The notes under the pieces were generated by a model that saw nothing but the letters and a program-made list of their open reading frames with translations, had not been told where the DNA came from and did no database searches. This document shows, piece by piece, positions 31,123-39,485 of a stretch of 64,000 bases of DNA. A program made the translations under genes and the position numbers. Within the stretch, counting starts at the first letter, position 1. Each line of letters opens with the position of its first letter. This DNA is from Prochlorococcus sp. AG-347-J14 (GTDB taxonomy: Bacteria > Cyanobacteriota > Cyanobacteriia > PCC-6307 > Cyanobiaceae), in contig QCBU01000001.1 of assembly GCA_003281505.1 (NCBI GenBank), positions 186,001 to 250,000 on the forward strand, read 5' to 3'.

Positions 31123-31359
31123 ATGTCAAGAGTTTGCGAACTGACTGGATCAAAAGCTAATAATGGGATGGCTGTAAGTCATTCACATATTCGTACAAAA
31201 AAATTGCAACAAGTTAATCTCCAAAAAAGGAGACTTTGGTGGGAAGAAGGCAAAAAATGGATAAATATAAAAATTAGTACTAAAGCACTAAAATCTATAC
31301 AAAAAGTGGGATTAGATAAATATGCTAAAACTAACGGAGTTGATTTAAAAAAATTCTAA
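31123..31359 (+). CDS. rpmB: Ribosomal protein bL28
   Basis: A 78-residue large-subunit ribosomal protein. The N-terminus [26 protein letters not shown] is the family hallmark region, followed by the basic LQKRRLWW block. It retains only C5 of the zinc-binding cysteines, so it is probably the zinc-free form. It lies 39 bases after htpG, and the PrxQ-like gene starts 5 bases after its stop. Confidence 0.96.
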   Translation: MSRVCELTGSKANNGMAVSHSHIRTKKLQQVNLQKRRLWWEEGKKWINIKISTKALKSIQKVGLDKYAKTNGVDLKKF

Positions 31360-31364
31360 ATTTG

Positions 31365-31898
31365 ATGAGAAATTTAGTTTTAATTATATTAATTCCATTT
31401 ATTATTTTATTTAATTTTAATTCAGCATTCGCTTTTGACTTTGCTCCCGAAGTAGGAGATATTGCTCCAAACTTTCAATTAGAAGGTTTTAATAAAAACA
31501 TAAAATCAAAAAAATTATGGGAATTAAAGGATTTTCAAGGTAAATGGCTTGTTATATATTTTTATCCAAAAGACTTTACAGCAGGTTGCACTCTTGAAGC
31601 TAAAGGATTTTCGGAATTAAAAAAAGATTTTTCAAAATATAATGCAGAAATTGTTGGGATTAGTGCTGATAATCAAGATTCTCATGAAAGTTTCTGCAGT
31701 GAGAAATCTATAAATTACACTTTATTATCCGATCCTGAAGGAGTTATTAGCGATAAATATGGTTCTTGGATTCCTCCATTTTCAGATAGAAATACTTTTT
31801 TAATTTCTCCAGAAGGGGAAATTTCGTATAGATGGATAAGTGTTTTACCTATAAATCATGCAAAAGAAGTACTTAATGTACTAAAGAAAAAAATATAA
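31365..31898 (+). CDS. PrxQ/BCP-type peroxiredoxin with signal peptide
   Basis: A 177-residue thiol peroxidase of the AhpC/TSA fold. I use the ATG at 31365 rather than the adjacent TTG. Residues 4-23 form a hydrophobic signal sequence ending in SAFA, so the mature protein should act in the lumen or periplasm. The peroxidatic cysteine is C75 in FYPKDFTAGCTLEAKGF. The position five residues later, where many PrxQ enzymes have the resolving cysteine, is lysine (K80); the only other cysteine is in SFCSEKS. It reduces hydroperoxides using thioredoxin or another thiol donor, by family. Confidence 0.88.
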   Translation: MRNLVLIILIPFIILFNFNSAFAFDFAPEVGDIAPNFQLEGFNKNIKSKKLWELKDFQGKWLVIYFYPKDFTAGCTLEAKGFSELKKDFSKYNAEIVGISADNQDSHESFCSEKSINYTLLSDPEGVISDKYGSWIPPFSDRNTFLISPEGEISYRWISVLPINHAKEVLNVLKKKI

Positions 31899-31901
31899 AT
31901 T

Positions 31902-32204
31902 TTGCACGAACTTTCATTTGGAACTTGGTTAATTCACATCTCTTCGGTCATTGAATGGATCTTTACCATCTTTGTTATATACAAAATTTCTACATATAAA
32001 AAATACAATTTGTTTTTTTGGTTAAGCTTAGCTATGGTTCCAAACTTAATAGGAGCTATGTGCGCTATTACTTGGCATATCTATGATAATCAAGATGTAT
32101 TGTATGGATTAGTAACGCTTCAAGGGATATTTACATTCATTGGTAATTCAACACTAGCTCTCGCATCATTCGCTATTTTTAAAAAGGATGTGACTTATGA
32201 ATGA
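31902..32204 (+). CDS. DUF2499 family membrane protein
   Basis: A 100-residue protein with about three hydrophobic segments and the N-terminal LSFGTWLIHISSVIEW and middle MVPNLIGAMCAITWHIYDN blocks that mark DUF2499, a family shared by cyanobacteria and plastids. The start is TTG at 31902, three bases after the peroxiredoxin stop; no ATG fits. The last 8 bases overlap the following DUF3593 gene. In plants and algae the two domains are also associated, which suggests a two-part membrane complex. Function is unknown. Confidence 0.8.
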   Translation: MHELSFGTWLIHISSVIEWIFTIFVIYKISTYKKYNLFFWLSLAMVPNLIGAMCAITWHIYDNQDVLYGLVTLQGIFTFIGNSTLALASFAIFKKDVTYE

Positions 32205-32532
32205 TTTATTTTTTAAATTTATAGAAAAATTAGCTTCAATTGACAATACTGCTTTGTTCGCAGCTTCTATATTTCCATATGCAATTTTTTTGTTTTGCTT
32301 ATATAAAATCAAATCTATTAATATTTTTGTAAAAACTGGATTTTCCTTAACGGTTTTATTCGTTTTTATAACAATAATAATTTCTATATTCACCTTAAAT
32401 TACTACGATAAAACCCTTGTTGAGATTGACTTCTTGCATGGTTTAGCAGAATCTTTCTTAACCCTAAGCGATTTTGTTATATTGTTTGGCTTCATAAAGA
32501 TGTTAAATAGCTTAGAAGTAAACAACTCTTAA
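32197..32532 (+). CDS. DUF3593 family membrane protein
   Basis: A 111-residue membrane protein with three predicted hydrophobic helices (IFPYAIFLFCLYKI, the FSLTVLFVFITIIISIF segment and FVILFGFIKML) and the LHGLAESFLTLSDF block of DUF3593. It overlaps the DUF2499 gene by 8 bases, a fixed cyanobacterial pairing. No catalytic residue stands out. Downstream is a 66-base gap and then psaK. Its work is unknown; a thylakoid role is a guess from its neighbours and from its presence in plastids. Confidence 0.78.
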   Translation: MNDLFFKFIEKLASIDNTALFAASIFPYAIFLFCLYKIKSINIFVKTGFSLTVLFVFITIIISIFTLNYYDKTLVEIDFLHGLAESFLTLSDFVILFGFIKMLNSLEVNNS

Positions 32533-32598
32533 GACCTTTTACAATTTTGTGTTTTTTAGGTAAAAGTATTAGAGAATATATAAAAATAACGATTTTTT

Positions 32599-32859
32599 AT
32601 GTTTACTACATTATTTGCAGCTGCAGATCCAGCAACTTTTTCTTGGTCTCCAAAGTGTGCCGTCGTAATGATTGCATGTAATGTTTTTGCTTATGCAATT
32701 GCTAGAGCAACAATAAGAAAACCTAATGAAGGTTTTGAAATACCTAATTCAAAATTCTATGGTGGTTTAAGTCACGCATCAGTTGTAGGTGCTAATTGCC
32801 TAGGTCATATTTTCGGAATTGGAGCAATCTTAGGATTAGCCTCACGTGGTGTTTTATAA
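32599..32859 (+). CDS. psaK: Photosystem I subunit PsaK
   Basis: An 86-residue photosystem I subunit X, which binds chlorophyll at the outer edge of the complex. Two membrane helices are visible (CAVVMIACNVFAYAIARATI and the VGANCLGHIFGIGAILGLA region), separated by the cytoplasmic loop with KPNEGFEIPNSKFYGG. The short N-terminus MFTTLFAAADPATFSWSPK is typical. It has its own 66-base upstream gap. The stop is 17 bases from the convergent dxs stop. Confidence 0.93.
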   Translation: MFTTLFAAADPATFSWSPKCAVVMIACNVFAYAIARATIRKPNEGFEIPNSKFYGGLSHASVVGANCLGHIFGIGAILGLASRGVL

Positions 32860-32876
32860 ATTTATTTATTAATTTT

Positions 32877-34766
32877 TTAATTAACTAACGTAAATTTCTC
32901 AACAATTTTATCTGCCATCTGATCAGGCATAAGTCCTAGTTTTTCTTTACTCTGATCAGGTGAAGCATGATCAACTAAAACATCAGGTATACCTATTCTG
33001 TATACTGGAACATTTATTTCATTATCGTTAAATAATTCAACTATTGCGGAACCAAATCCACCTATTAAAGTTCCTTCTTCCATGGTTACAACTTTTTGAA
33101 TCCTACTTGCTAAAGGCATAATAAGATTTTTATCTAGAGGTTTCACAAATCTTGCATTAACAATGCATGCATTTATGTTCATATTTTTTAAGATCTTTGC
33201 TGTTTCGATTGCTGATGCGACCATTGAACCATAAGCAATAATTAAAATATCTTCACCTTCTTCAAGAATTTCAGCTTCGCCTATATTCAAAGGTTCCCAA
33301 CCTTCATCCATTACAGCCACTCCTAATCCAGAGCCTCTGGGTATTCTTAGAGCTGTTGGACCATTATGGTTTATTGAAGTTATTAACATTCTCTGTAATT
33401 CAGACTCATCCTTTGGAGCCATTAATACAAAATTAGGAATGGATCTCATATAACTGATATCGTACTGACCTTGGTGAGTAGGACCGTCAGCCCCAACTAT
33501 CCCGGCTCTATCAAGTACGAATGATACAGGTAAATTTTGTATCCCTATATCATGAATTAATTGGTCGAAAGCACGTTGAAGAAAAGTACTATAAATAGCT
33601 ACAACAGGTTTAAGACCATCGCAAGACATTCCTGCCGCAAGAGTAACTGCATGTTGTTCTGCTATTCCTACATCGATATATTGATCAGGGATATTTTTTT
33701 GCAAAATATCTAAACCAGTACCTGTAGCCATTGCCGCCGTAATACCTATTACTTTGCTATCTTGTTCACATATTTTCAACAATGTTTGACCAAATATTTT
33801 ACTGTAACTAACAGGTTTAGGTTTCTTAGATGGGATAGATTTCCCAGTTGTTAGATCAAATGCTGATTGTGCATGATATCCCACCTGATCAGCTTCAGCA
33901 TATGGATAACCCTTCCCTTTTGTTGTGACAACATGAACAAGCACAGGTTTTTTAAGTTTATGAGCCGCGTTAAAAGTATTAATTAAATTTGCAATATCAT
34001 GACCGTCAATTGGACCCATATATGTAAATCCAAGTTCTTCAAAAACTGCTCCAACCTTAGGAACTGCTAGTCTTCTAACGCTTCCCTTAATATTTTTTAG
34101 TTCCTCTGGAATATCTTTTCCAATTAATGGAATATTTTTTACACTTTCTTGAACACTTTCGGATAAAAATTGCAGTGGTGGACTAACTCTTACCTTATTT
34201 AAGTAAGATGAAAGGGCTCCAACTGGAGGAGAAATAGACATATCATTATCGTTTAATACTACAACTAAAGGAGTATTTGGTAAGTGACCTGCATGATTTA
34301 TAGCTTCTAATGCCATTCCTCCAGTTAATGCACCATCTCCAATAACAGCGACACATTTATAATCTTCACCTTTTTTATCTCTAGCTATTGCCATTCCTAA
34401 AGCAGCAGAAATAGAAGTGCTTGCATGTCCAGCACCAAAATGATCAAATTTACTTTCGCTTCTTTTAAGATATCCTGCTACTCCATTTTGTTGTCTAAGG
34501 GAATCAAATTGACTAAAACGTCCTGTTATTAATTTATGAGGATAACCTTGATGTCCTACATCCCAAACTACTTTATCGAAGTCAAGATCAAGAGTTTGAT
34601 ATAAAGCTAATGTAAGCTCAACTACACCTAATCCAGGACCAAGATGACCACCACTAGTAGAAACTACCTGAAGGTGTCTTTCTCTAATTTGACAAGCAAT
34701 TTCCTCTAATTGTGAAACTGTTAAGCCATGAAGTTGATTTGGATGACTTAACTCACTTAAAAGCAT
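32877..34766 (-). CDS. dxs: 1-deoxy-D-xylulose-5-phosphate synthase
   Basis: Thiamine-diphosphate enzyme condensing pyruvate and glyceraldehyde-3-phosphate, the entry step of the MEP isoprenoid pathway that feeds carotenoids, phytol and quinones. The 629-residue product shows [28 protein letters not shown], the ThDP motif [15 protein letters not shown] ending in NDN, and the transketolase-type pyrimidine-binding block [15 protein letters not shown] with [15 protein letters not shown]. The later pathway gene ispE is also in this window at 57386. Upstream is a 116-base region divergent with ilvA. Confidence 0.97.
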   Translation of the reverse strand: MLLSELSHPNQLHGLTVSQLEEIACQIRERHLQVVSTSGGHLGPGLGVVELTLALYQTLDLDFDKVVWDVGHQGYPHKLITGRFSQFDSLRQQNGVAGYLKRSESKFDHFGAGHASTSISAALGMAIARDKKGEDYKCVAVIGDGALTGGMALEAINHAGHLPNTPLVVVLNDNDMSISPPVGALSSYLNKVRVSPPLQFLSESVQESVKNIPLIGKDIPEELKNIKGSVRRLAVPKVGAVFEELGFTYMGPIDGHDIANLINTFNAAHKLKKPVLVHVVTTKGKGYPYAEADQVGYHAQSAFDLTTGKSIPSKKPKPVSYSKIFGQTLLKICEQDSKVIGITAAMATGTGLDILQKNIPDQYIDVGIAEQHAVTLAAGMSCDGLKPVVAIYSTFLQRAFDQLIHDIGIQNLPVSFVLDRAGIVGADGPTHQGQYDISYMRSIPNFVLMAPKDESELQRMLITSINHNGPTALRIPRGSGLGVAVMDEGWEPLNIGEAEILEEGEDILIIAYGSMVASAIETAKILKNMNINACIVNARFVKPLDKNLIMPLASRIQKVVTMEEGTLIGGFGSAIVELFNDNEINVPVYRIGIPDVLVDHASPDQSKEKLGLMPDQMADKIVEKFTLVN

Positions 34767-34812
34767 TTAACAAAAATAGGTATTTATATAATCTAAAACG
34801 TGGAGGTGCAAA

Positions 34813-34854
34813 ATGAGTATTTTTTTTGAAATAGATCATGTAATGTTTTATTAG
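34813..34854 (+). CDS. Possible 13-residue leader peptide ahead of ilvA
   Basis: ATG at 34813 opens 13 codons (MSIFFEIDHVMFY) before TAG at 34852-34854. It is preceded by GGAGGTG at 34802-34808, one of the strongest Shine-Dalgarno matches in the window, at good spacing (4 bases). ilvA starts 28 bases after the stop. The peptide has two isoleucines and one valine but no run of regulatory codons, and I see no attenuator hairpin, so a regulatory role is only possible. It may be a chance ORF or a remnant of a lost gene. Confidence 0.3.
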   Translation: MSIFFEIDHVMFY

Positions 34855-34882
34855 ATTAATATTTAATGCTAAAAATATATAT

Positions 34883-36424
34883 ATGAATGATTATTTTGAA
34901 AAAATACTTCAAGCTGAAGTCTATGAAGTTGCAAAAAAAACACCACTAGAGAAAGCTCATAATTTAAGTAATACTCTTAATAATGAAGTTTTTCTAAAAA
35001 GAGAAGATCTTCAGGATGTATTTTCATTCAAAATAAGAGGTGCATATAACAAAATGAGTAAGCTAACTAATTCACAGCTTGCTCAGGGGGTAATTACTTC
35101 CAGTGCTGGTAATCATGCTCAAGGAGTTGCACTTAGTGCCCTTAAGTTAAATTGTCAAGCAACCATATTAATGCCCATTACCACACCTCTAGTAAAAGTT
35201 AATGCAGTAAAAAATTTAAAAGCAAAAGTTATATTATATGGCGATAACTATGATGAAACTTACAAAGAGGCAATAAGGATTAGCCAAGAAAGAAATTTAT
35301 GCTTTATTCATCCCTTTGATGATCCAGAAGTAATAGCAGGACAAGGAACTATCGCTATAGAAATTGAACAGCAGCTTAAGGAAAAACCTTATGCAATTTA
35401 TATTGCTGTAGGTGGTGGGGGATTGATATCAGGAATATCCTTATACGTTAAAAAAATATGGCCTGAAGTAAAAATTATTGGTGTAGAACCAGAAGATGCT
35501 GACGCTATGACGAAATCTTTGGAAGAAGAAAAAATTGTGGAATTATCATCTGTAGGTCAATTTGCAGATGGAGTGGCGGTAAAAAAAATTGGTAAAAATA
35601 CTTTTGATATTGGTAGAAAATATATAGATAAGATGATTAGGGTTAATACTGACGAAATATGTGCTGCTATAAAAGATGTTTTTGAGGATACTAGATCAAT
35701 ATTAGAACCTGCAGGTGCTTTATCAATAGCAGGAATGAAAAAAGATATTTTAAATTCGAATCATTCAAATAGAAAAATGGTTGCGATTGCGTGTGGTGCA
35801 AATATGAATTTTGAGAGGCTTAGATTTGTAGCAGAAAGAGCAGAACTTGGAGAGTGTAAAGAAGTAATGATGGCTGTAGAAATTCCTGAGCGTGCTGGAA
35901 GTCTAATTGATTTTTGTAAGTTACTTGATAATAGAAATTTAACTGAATTTAGCTATAGGATGTCGAATTCTAAGAATGCACAGATATTTGTAGGAGTTCA
36001 AGTCTATGGATTAAATGATAAAAAAAATTTATTAAATGTATTTAGAAATTCTGATTACTCATTTATTGACATAAGTGATGATGAATTATCTAAAAATCAT
36101 CTCAGACATATGGTAGGTGGAAGATTACCAAGGAATTTTAAAGAAAATGATTATAGAAACTTTGTTGAGCTTTTATACAGATTTGAGTTTCCTGAAAGAC
36201 CTGGTGCATTAATAAACTTCCTAACTAATATGAAATCTAATTGGTCTATAAGCGTATTTCACTACAGGAACTATGGTGCTGATGTAGGAAAAATTGTTAT
36301 TGGAGTTTTAATCGATAAAAATGAGATTTTAGAATGGAATAATTTTGTAAGGATTTTAGGTTATAAATTCTGGGATGAAACGCAAAACGATACTTATAGA
36401 TTATTCCTTGGTGCATCAGATTAA
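34883..36424 (+). CDS. ilvA: Threonine ammonia-lyase (biosynthetic threonine deaminase)
   Basis: PLP enzyme converting threonine to 2-oxobutyrate, first step to isoleucine. The 513-residue length includes the catalytic domain with K50 in FSFKIRGAYNK, the SSAGNHAQGVAL and GGGGLISG phosphate loops, and two C-terminal ACT-like regulatory domains (starting at VEIPERAGSLIDFCKL and FEFPERPGALINFL) that confer feedback by isoleucine in the biosynthetic form. That separates it from short catabolic TdcB. ilvE, later in the pathway, is at the start of the window. The scpB gene follows after about 30 bases. Confidence 0.95.
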   Translation: MNDYFEKILQAEVYEVAKKTPLEKAHNLSNTLNNEVFLKREDLQDVFSFKIRGAYNKMSKLTNSQLAQGVITSSAGNHAQGVALSALKLNCQATILMPITTPLVKVNAVKNLKAKVILYGDNYDETYKEAIRISQERNLCFIHPFDDPEVIAGQGTIAIEIEQQLKEKPYAIYIAVGGGGLISGISLYVKKIWPEVKIIGVEPEDADAMTKSLEEEKIVELSSVGQFADGVAVKKIGKNTFDIGRKYIDKMIRVNTDEICAAIKDVFEDTRSILEPAGALSIAGMKKDILNSNHSNRKMVAIACGANMNFERLRFVAERAELGECKEVMMAVEIPERAGSLIDFCKLLDNRNLTEFSYRMSNSKNAQIFVGVQVYGLNDKKNLLNVFRNSDYSFIDISDDELSKNHLRHMVGGRLPRNFKENDYRNFVELLYRFEFPERPGALINFLTNMKSNWSISVFHYRNYGADVGKIVIGVLIDKNEILEWNNFVRILGYKFWDETQNDTYRLFLGASD

Positions 36425-36454
36425 ATTTAAGGTAAATTAGGAAAGATTTGGGTA

Positions 36455-36991
36455 ATTAAAATCAATCAATCTGATCTAAATACCACGCCAATATCTGATA
36501 TAGATCTTGTTACAAAAGTTGAAGCTGTTCTATATTTGAAAGGCAGACCAATAACAAAAAAGGATCTTTCTGAAATTACTAATTCTGATATCAACTCTAT
36601 AAATGATGCAATTAAAGATCTTAAAAATAAATATTCTAATCCAAACTCAGCTATTGAATTAAATGTAGTTAATAACAGTTTTTCTCTCGAACTTAAATCT
36701 AGTCTTAATGAATTCGTCGATGATTTACTTCCTTCAGATTTGAAAACCTCCGAATTAAGGACATTGGCAACTATTGCAATCAAAAAAAAGATCCTGCAAT
36801 CGGATCTTATACTTCTTCGAGGTTCAGGAGCTTATGATCATATTAAAGAATTATTAGAAAAGAAATTTATCGTTAAACGTAAACAAAAAGATGGTAGATC
36901 ATATTGGTTATCATTATCAGAAAAGTTTTTTCAAACTTTTGCTGTAAGTAATGAATATCTCTCGAATATAGGAAGCACCAAAAAAAAGTAA
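36455..36991 (+). CDS. scpB: Segregation and condensation protein B, apparent non-AUG start
   Basis: Partner of SMC-ScpA in chromosome condensation; made of two winged-helix domains. The conserved protein begins with VTKVEAVLYLKGRPITKKDL and continues through SELRTLATIAIKKKI and LLRGSGAYDHIKELLEKKFI to a basic C-terminus. The first common start codon in frame is TTG at 36536, but that lies inside the conserved first helix. From the in-frame stop at 36428-36430 to 36536 there is no ATG, GTG or TTG. ATT at 36446 or 36455 follows an AGGAAAG at 36439-36445, so I place the start at ATT 36455 with low certainty; a sequencing error is the alternative. Product is about 178 residues. Confidence 0.75.
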   Translation: MKINQSDLNTTPISDIDLVTKVEAVLYLKGRPITKKDLSEITNSDINSINDAIKDLKNKYSNPNSAIELNVVNNSFSLELKSSLNEFVDDLLPSDLKTSELRTLATIAIKKKILQSDLILLRGSGAYDHIKELLEKKFIVKRKQKDGRSYWLSLSEKFFQTFAVSNEYLSNIGSTKKK

Positions 36992-37022
36992 ATGTTAGAA
37001 TATATTAAATTACAAAAAGATA

Positions 37023-37301
37023 ATGTTATCTGAGATTTTTGCAGTTCTAGGCCAAACTTTATCAATTTATTCTTTCATATTGATAATAAGAATTTTACTC
37101 ACATGGTTTCCAGGTATTGATTGGAGTAACGGTGTTTTATCTGCATTAACTTCTATCACCGATCCCTATTTAAACATTTTTAGAGGTATTATTCCTCCAA
37201 TAGGTGGATTTGATATTTCATCATTATTAGCTTTTTTACTGTTAAATGTTATTCAAAACTTAATTACAAATCTCCAGTATGCAAGCTTAGGTTATAGCTG
37301 A
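37023..37301 (+). CDS. YggT family membrane protein
   Basis: A 92-residue YggT/YlmG family protein with two hydrophobic helices flanking the family motif RILLTWFPGIDWSNG and ITDPYLNIFRGIIPPIGG, with SLLAFLLLN in the second helix. In cyanobacteria and chloroplasts, family members affect thylakoid or nucleoid organisation and, as CCB3, cytochrome b6 heme attachment; which applies here cannot be decided. It lies 31 bases downstream of scpB; YggT genes near cell division and chromosome genes are common. The stop is 2 bases from the convergent MazG-like gene. Confidence 0.88.
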   Translation: MLSEIFAVLGQTLSIYSFILIIRILLTWFPGIDWSNGVLSALTSITDPYLNIFRGIIPPIGGFDISSLLAFLLLNVIQNLITNLQYASLGYS

Positions 37302-37303
37302 AT

Positions 37304-37633
37304 TTATCTATCGTCCCCTGAACCGCTTATCCTACCTTTAGCAGCTCTTAATTTTAATTTTTCAAGGTTTTGTATAGCAACATCCTCTAAACTGAAATTT
37401 AATTCAGTGCAAAGATTTGATATGTACCACAAAACATCTCCCAACTCTTTTTTAATAGCTAATTTTGATTCATTATCAAATATTCCATTTCTATCTCTTA
37501 TAACTTTTTTTACTTTTTCCGCTACCTCACCAGCTTCTCCAACTAAACCAAGAGTTGGATAAATATTATTTGAGCCTAAATCTGGATATTGTGCAGTTTC
37601 TCTAGCTTTTTTCTGATAAGTTTTAAAATCCAT
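37304..37633 (-). CDS. MazG-like nucleotide pyrophosphohydrolase
   Basis: A 109-residue all-alpha NTP pyrophosphohydrolase of the single-domain MazG-like type. The metal-binding motif is present as GLVGEAGEVAEKVKKV and, later, KKELGDVLWYISNLC. Such enzymes cleave NTPs or dNTPs to the monophosphate; substrate preference cannot be read from the sequence. Related MazG genes are common in cyanophages, but nothing here suggests phage origin: composition matches the neighbours and the gene is packed between yggT and pyk. Confidence 0.87.
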   Translation of the reverse strand: MDFKTYQKKARETAQYPDLGSNNIYPTLGLVGEAGEVAEKVKKVIRDRNGIFDNESKLAIKKELGDVLWYISNLCTELNFSLEDVAIQNLEKLKLRAAKGRISGSGDDR

Positions 37634-37694
37634 GACTTAAATAACTAACTTTGGGTGTGGTAAATTTATTTATATCTAGCAATATTATCTATAT

Positions 37695-39485
37695 ATGTCG
37701 AATATTGATTTAAAAAGAAGAACAAAAATAGTAGCAACTATTGGTCCTGCAACTCAAAGTGAAGAGATAATTACAGATTTAATTAAAGCTGGAGTAACTA
37801 CATTTAGATTAAATTTCTCACATGGGGATCATAAAGATCATGCTGAGAGAATAAAGACCATAAGGGAAGTATCAAAAAAGTTAGATATTGATATTGGAAT
37901 ATTGCAAGATCTTCAAGGACCTAAAATAAGATTAGGGCGCTTTAAAGATGGTCCAGTAAAAGTTAAAAAGGGCGATAAATTCACGCTGACATCGAATGAA
38001 ATCGAATGTACAAATACTATTGCAAATGTAACCTACGACAATCTTTCTCAAGAAGTTAGCGAAGGGAAAAGAATACTATTAGATGATGGTAAAATAGAAA
38101 TGATAGTAGAAAAAGTAGATATAAAGGCTAATCTTTTAGAGTGCATGGTAACTGTAGGGGGAGTTCTTTCTAACAATAAAGGTGTAAATTTCCCAGATGT
38201 TCAATTGTCAGTAAAAGCATTAACAGAGAAAGATAAAGAGGATTTAAAATTTGGTTTGTCAGAAGGGGTTGATTGGATAGCCCTAAGTTTCGTAAGAAAT
38301 CCATCTGATATAAACGAGATAAAAGATTTAATAAACAAAAATGGTCATTCAACTCCTGTAGTCGCAAAAATAGAAAAATTCGAAGCAATTGATCAAATTG
38401 ATACTGTATTACCTTTATGTGATGGGGTTATGGTTGCAAGAGGTGATTTGGGAGTTGAAATGCCTGCTGAAGAAGTTCCTCTTTTACAAAAGGAATTAAT
38501 AAGAAAAGCTAATTCATTAGGTATCCCTATAATTACAGCGACTCAAATGCTTGATTCTATGGCTTCTAACCCAAGACCAACTAGGGCCGAAGTTAGTGAT
38601 GTGGCAAATGCAATCCTTGATGGTACTGATGCAGTAATGCTTTCAAACGAAACTGCAGTCGGCGATTATCCTGTAGAGGCAGTAGAAACTATGGCGACCA
38701 TAGCGAGAAGAATCGAAAGGGATTATCCACTTAAAGCTATTGAAAGCCACTTACCTAGTACGATCCCAAATGCTATTAGTGCAGCAGTAAGCAATATAGC
38801 TAGACAACTTGATGCAGGAGCTATAATCCCTTTAACTAAATCAGGCTCTACGGCTAGAAATGTTAGTAAGTTCAGACCGCCAACACCTATTTTGGCAACT
38901 ACTACAGAAAGGAGCGTGGCGAGAAGATTGCAACTTGTATGGGGAGTCACTCCCATAGTAGTTAATAATGATGAAAGAACAGCAAAGACTTTTAGTTTAG
39001 CTATGCAAATTGCTCAGGAGATGGGGATCCTTAATCAAGGAGATTTAGTAGTTCAAACCGCAGGCACATTAACTGGCATTAGCGGCTCTACAGATTTAAT
39101 AAAAGTAGGTTTAGTAAGGAAGATTGTATCTAGAGGAATTTCAATAGGGGAAATCGGTGTTACAGGTAAAGCAAGAATAATAAAAAATAATCTTGATATG
39201 TCTTTAATTTGTTCTGGGGAAATATTATTTGTACCCGATGAATTAATGAAAAATATTCCATTGAGTAAAAATATTGCCGGTATTGTTACGAACCAAAATG
39301 TAAATGATGTTTATGCTTTGTTTAACAAAAATAATAAAAAAATTTCTACAATTTGTAATTTAGAAAATATGGAAAATCATCAAATTTGTAATGGCGACCT
39401 TATTACACTGCAGCTTAATGAAGGAGTCATATACATGGGACAAATTGAAGATGATGATGCAATAGACAGATATAAATATGTCTAG
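37695..39485 (+). CDS. pyk: Pyruvate kinase with C-terminal extra domain
   Basis: Converts phosphoenolpyruvate and ADP to pyruvate and ATP. The 596-residue protein has the complete kinase core (TKIVATIGPATQSEEII, FRLNFSHG, GILQDLQGPKIRLG, PVVAKIEKFEAIDQID, MVARGDLGVEMP, TATQMLDSMASNPRPTRAEVSDVANAILDGTDAVMLSNE) and the allosteric C domain. About 110 further residues (from GVTGKARII) resemble the phosphohistidine-type mobile domain found on some bacterial and cyanobacterial pyruvate kinases, but without the catalytic histidine motif that I can see. The next gene, a MacB-like permease, starts inside its last 8 bases. Confidence 0.95.
   Translation: MSNIDLKRRTKIVATIGPATQSEEIITDLIKAGVTTFRLNFSHGDHKDHAERIKTIREVSKKLDIDIGILQDLQGPKIRLGRFKDGPVKVKKGDKFTLTSNEIECTNTIANVTYDNLSQEVSEGKRILLDDGKIEMIVEKVDIKANLLECMVTVGGVLSNNKGVNFPDVQLSVKALTEKDKEDLKFGLSEGVDWIALSFVRNPSDINEIKDLINKNGHSTPVVAKIEKFEAIDQIDTVLPLCDGVMVARGDLGVEMPAEEVPLLQKELIRKANSLGIPIITATQMLDSMASNPRPTRAEVSDVANAILDGTDAVMLSNETAVGDYPVEAVETMATIARRIERDYPLKAIESHLPSTIPNAISAAVSNIARQLDAGAIIPLTKSGSTARNVSKFRPPTPILATTTERSVARRLQLVWGVTPIVVNNDERTAKTFSLAMQIAQEMGILNQGDLVVQTAGTLTGISGSTDLIKVGLVRKIVSRGISIGEIGVTGKARIIKNNLDMSLICSGEILFVPDELMKNIPLSKNIAGIVTNQNVNDVYALFNKNNKKISTICNLENMENHQICNGDLITLQLNEGVIYMGQIEDDDAIDRYKYV

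Noticed and set aside
37304..37633. MazG-like gene as a phage-derived insertion
   Set aside because: No other phage gene or attachment site nearby; composition and packing match the core genome.
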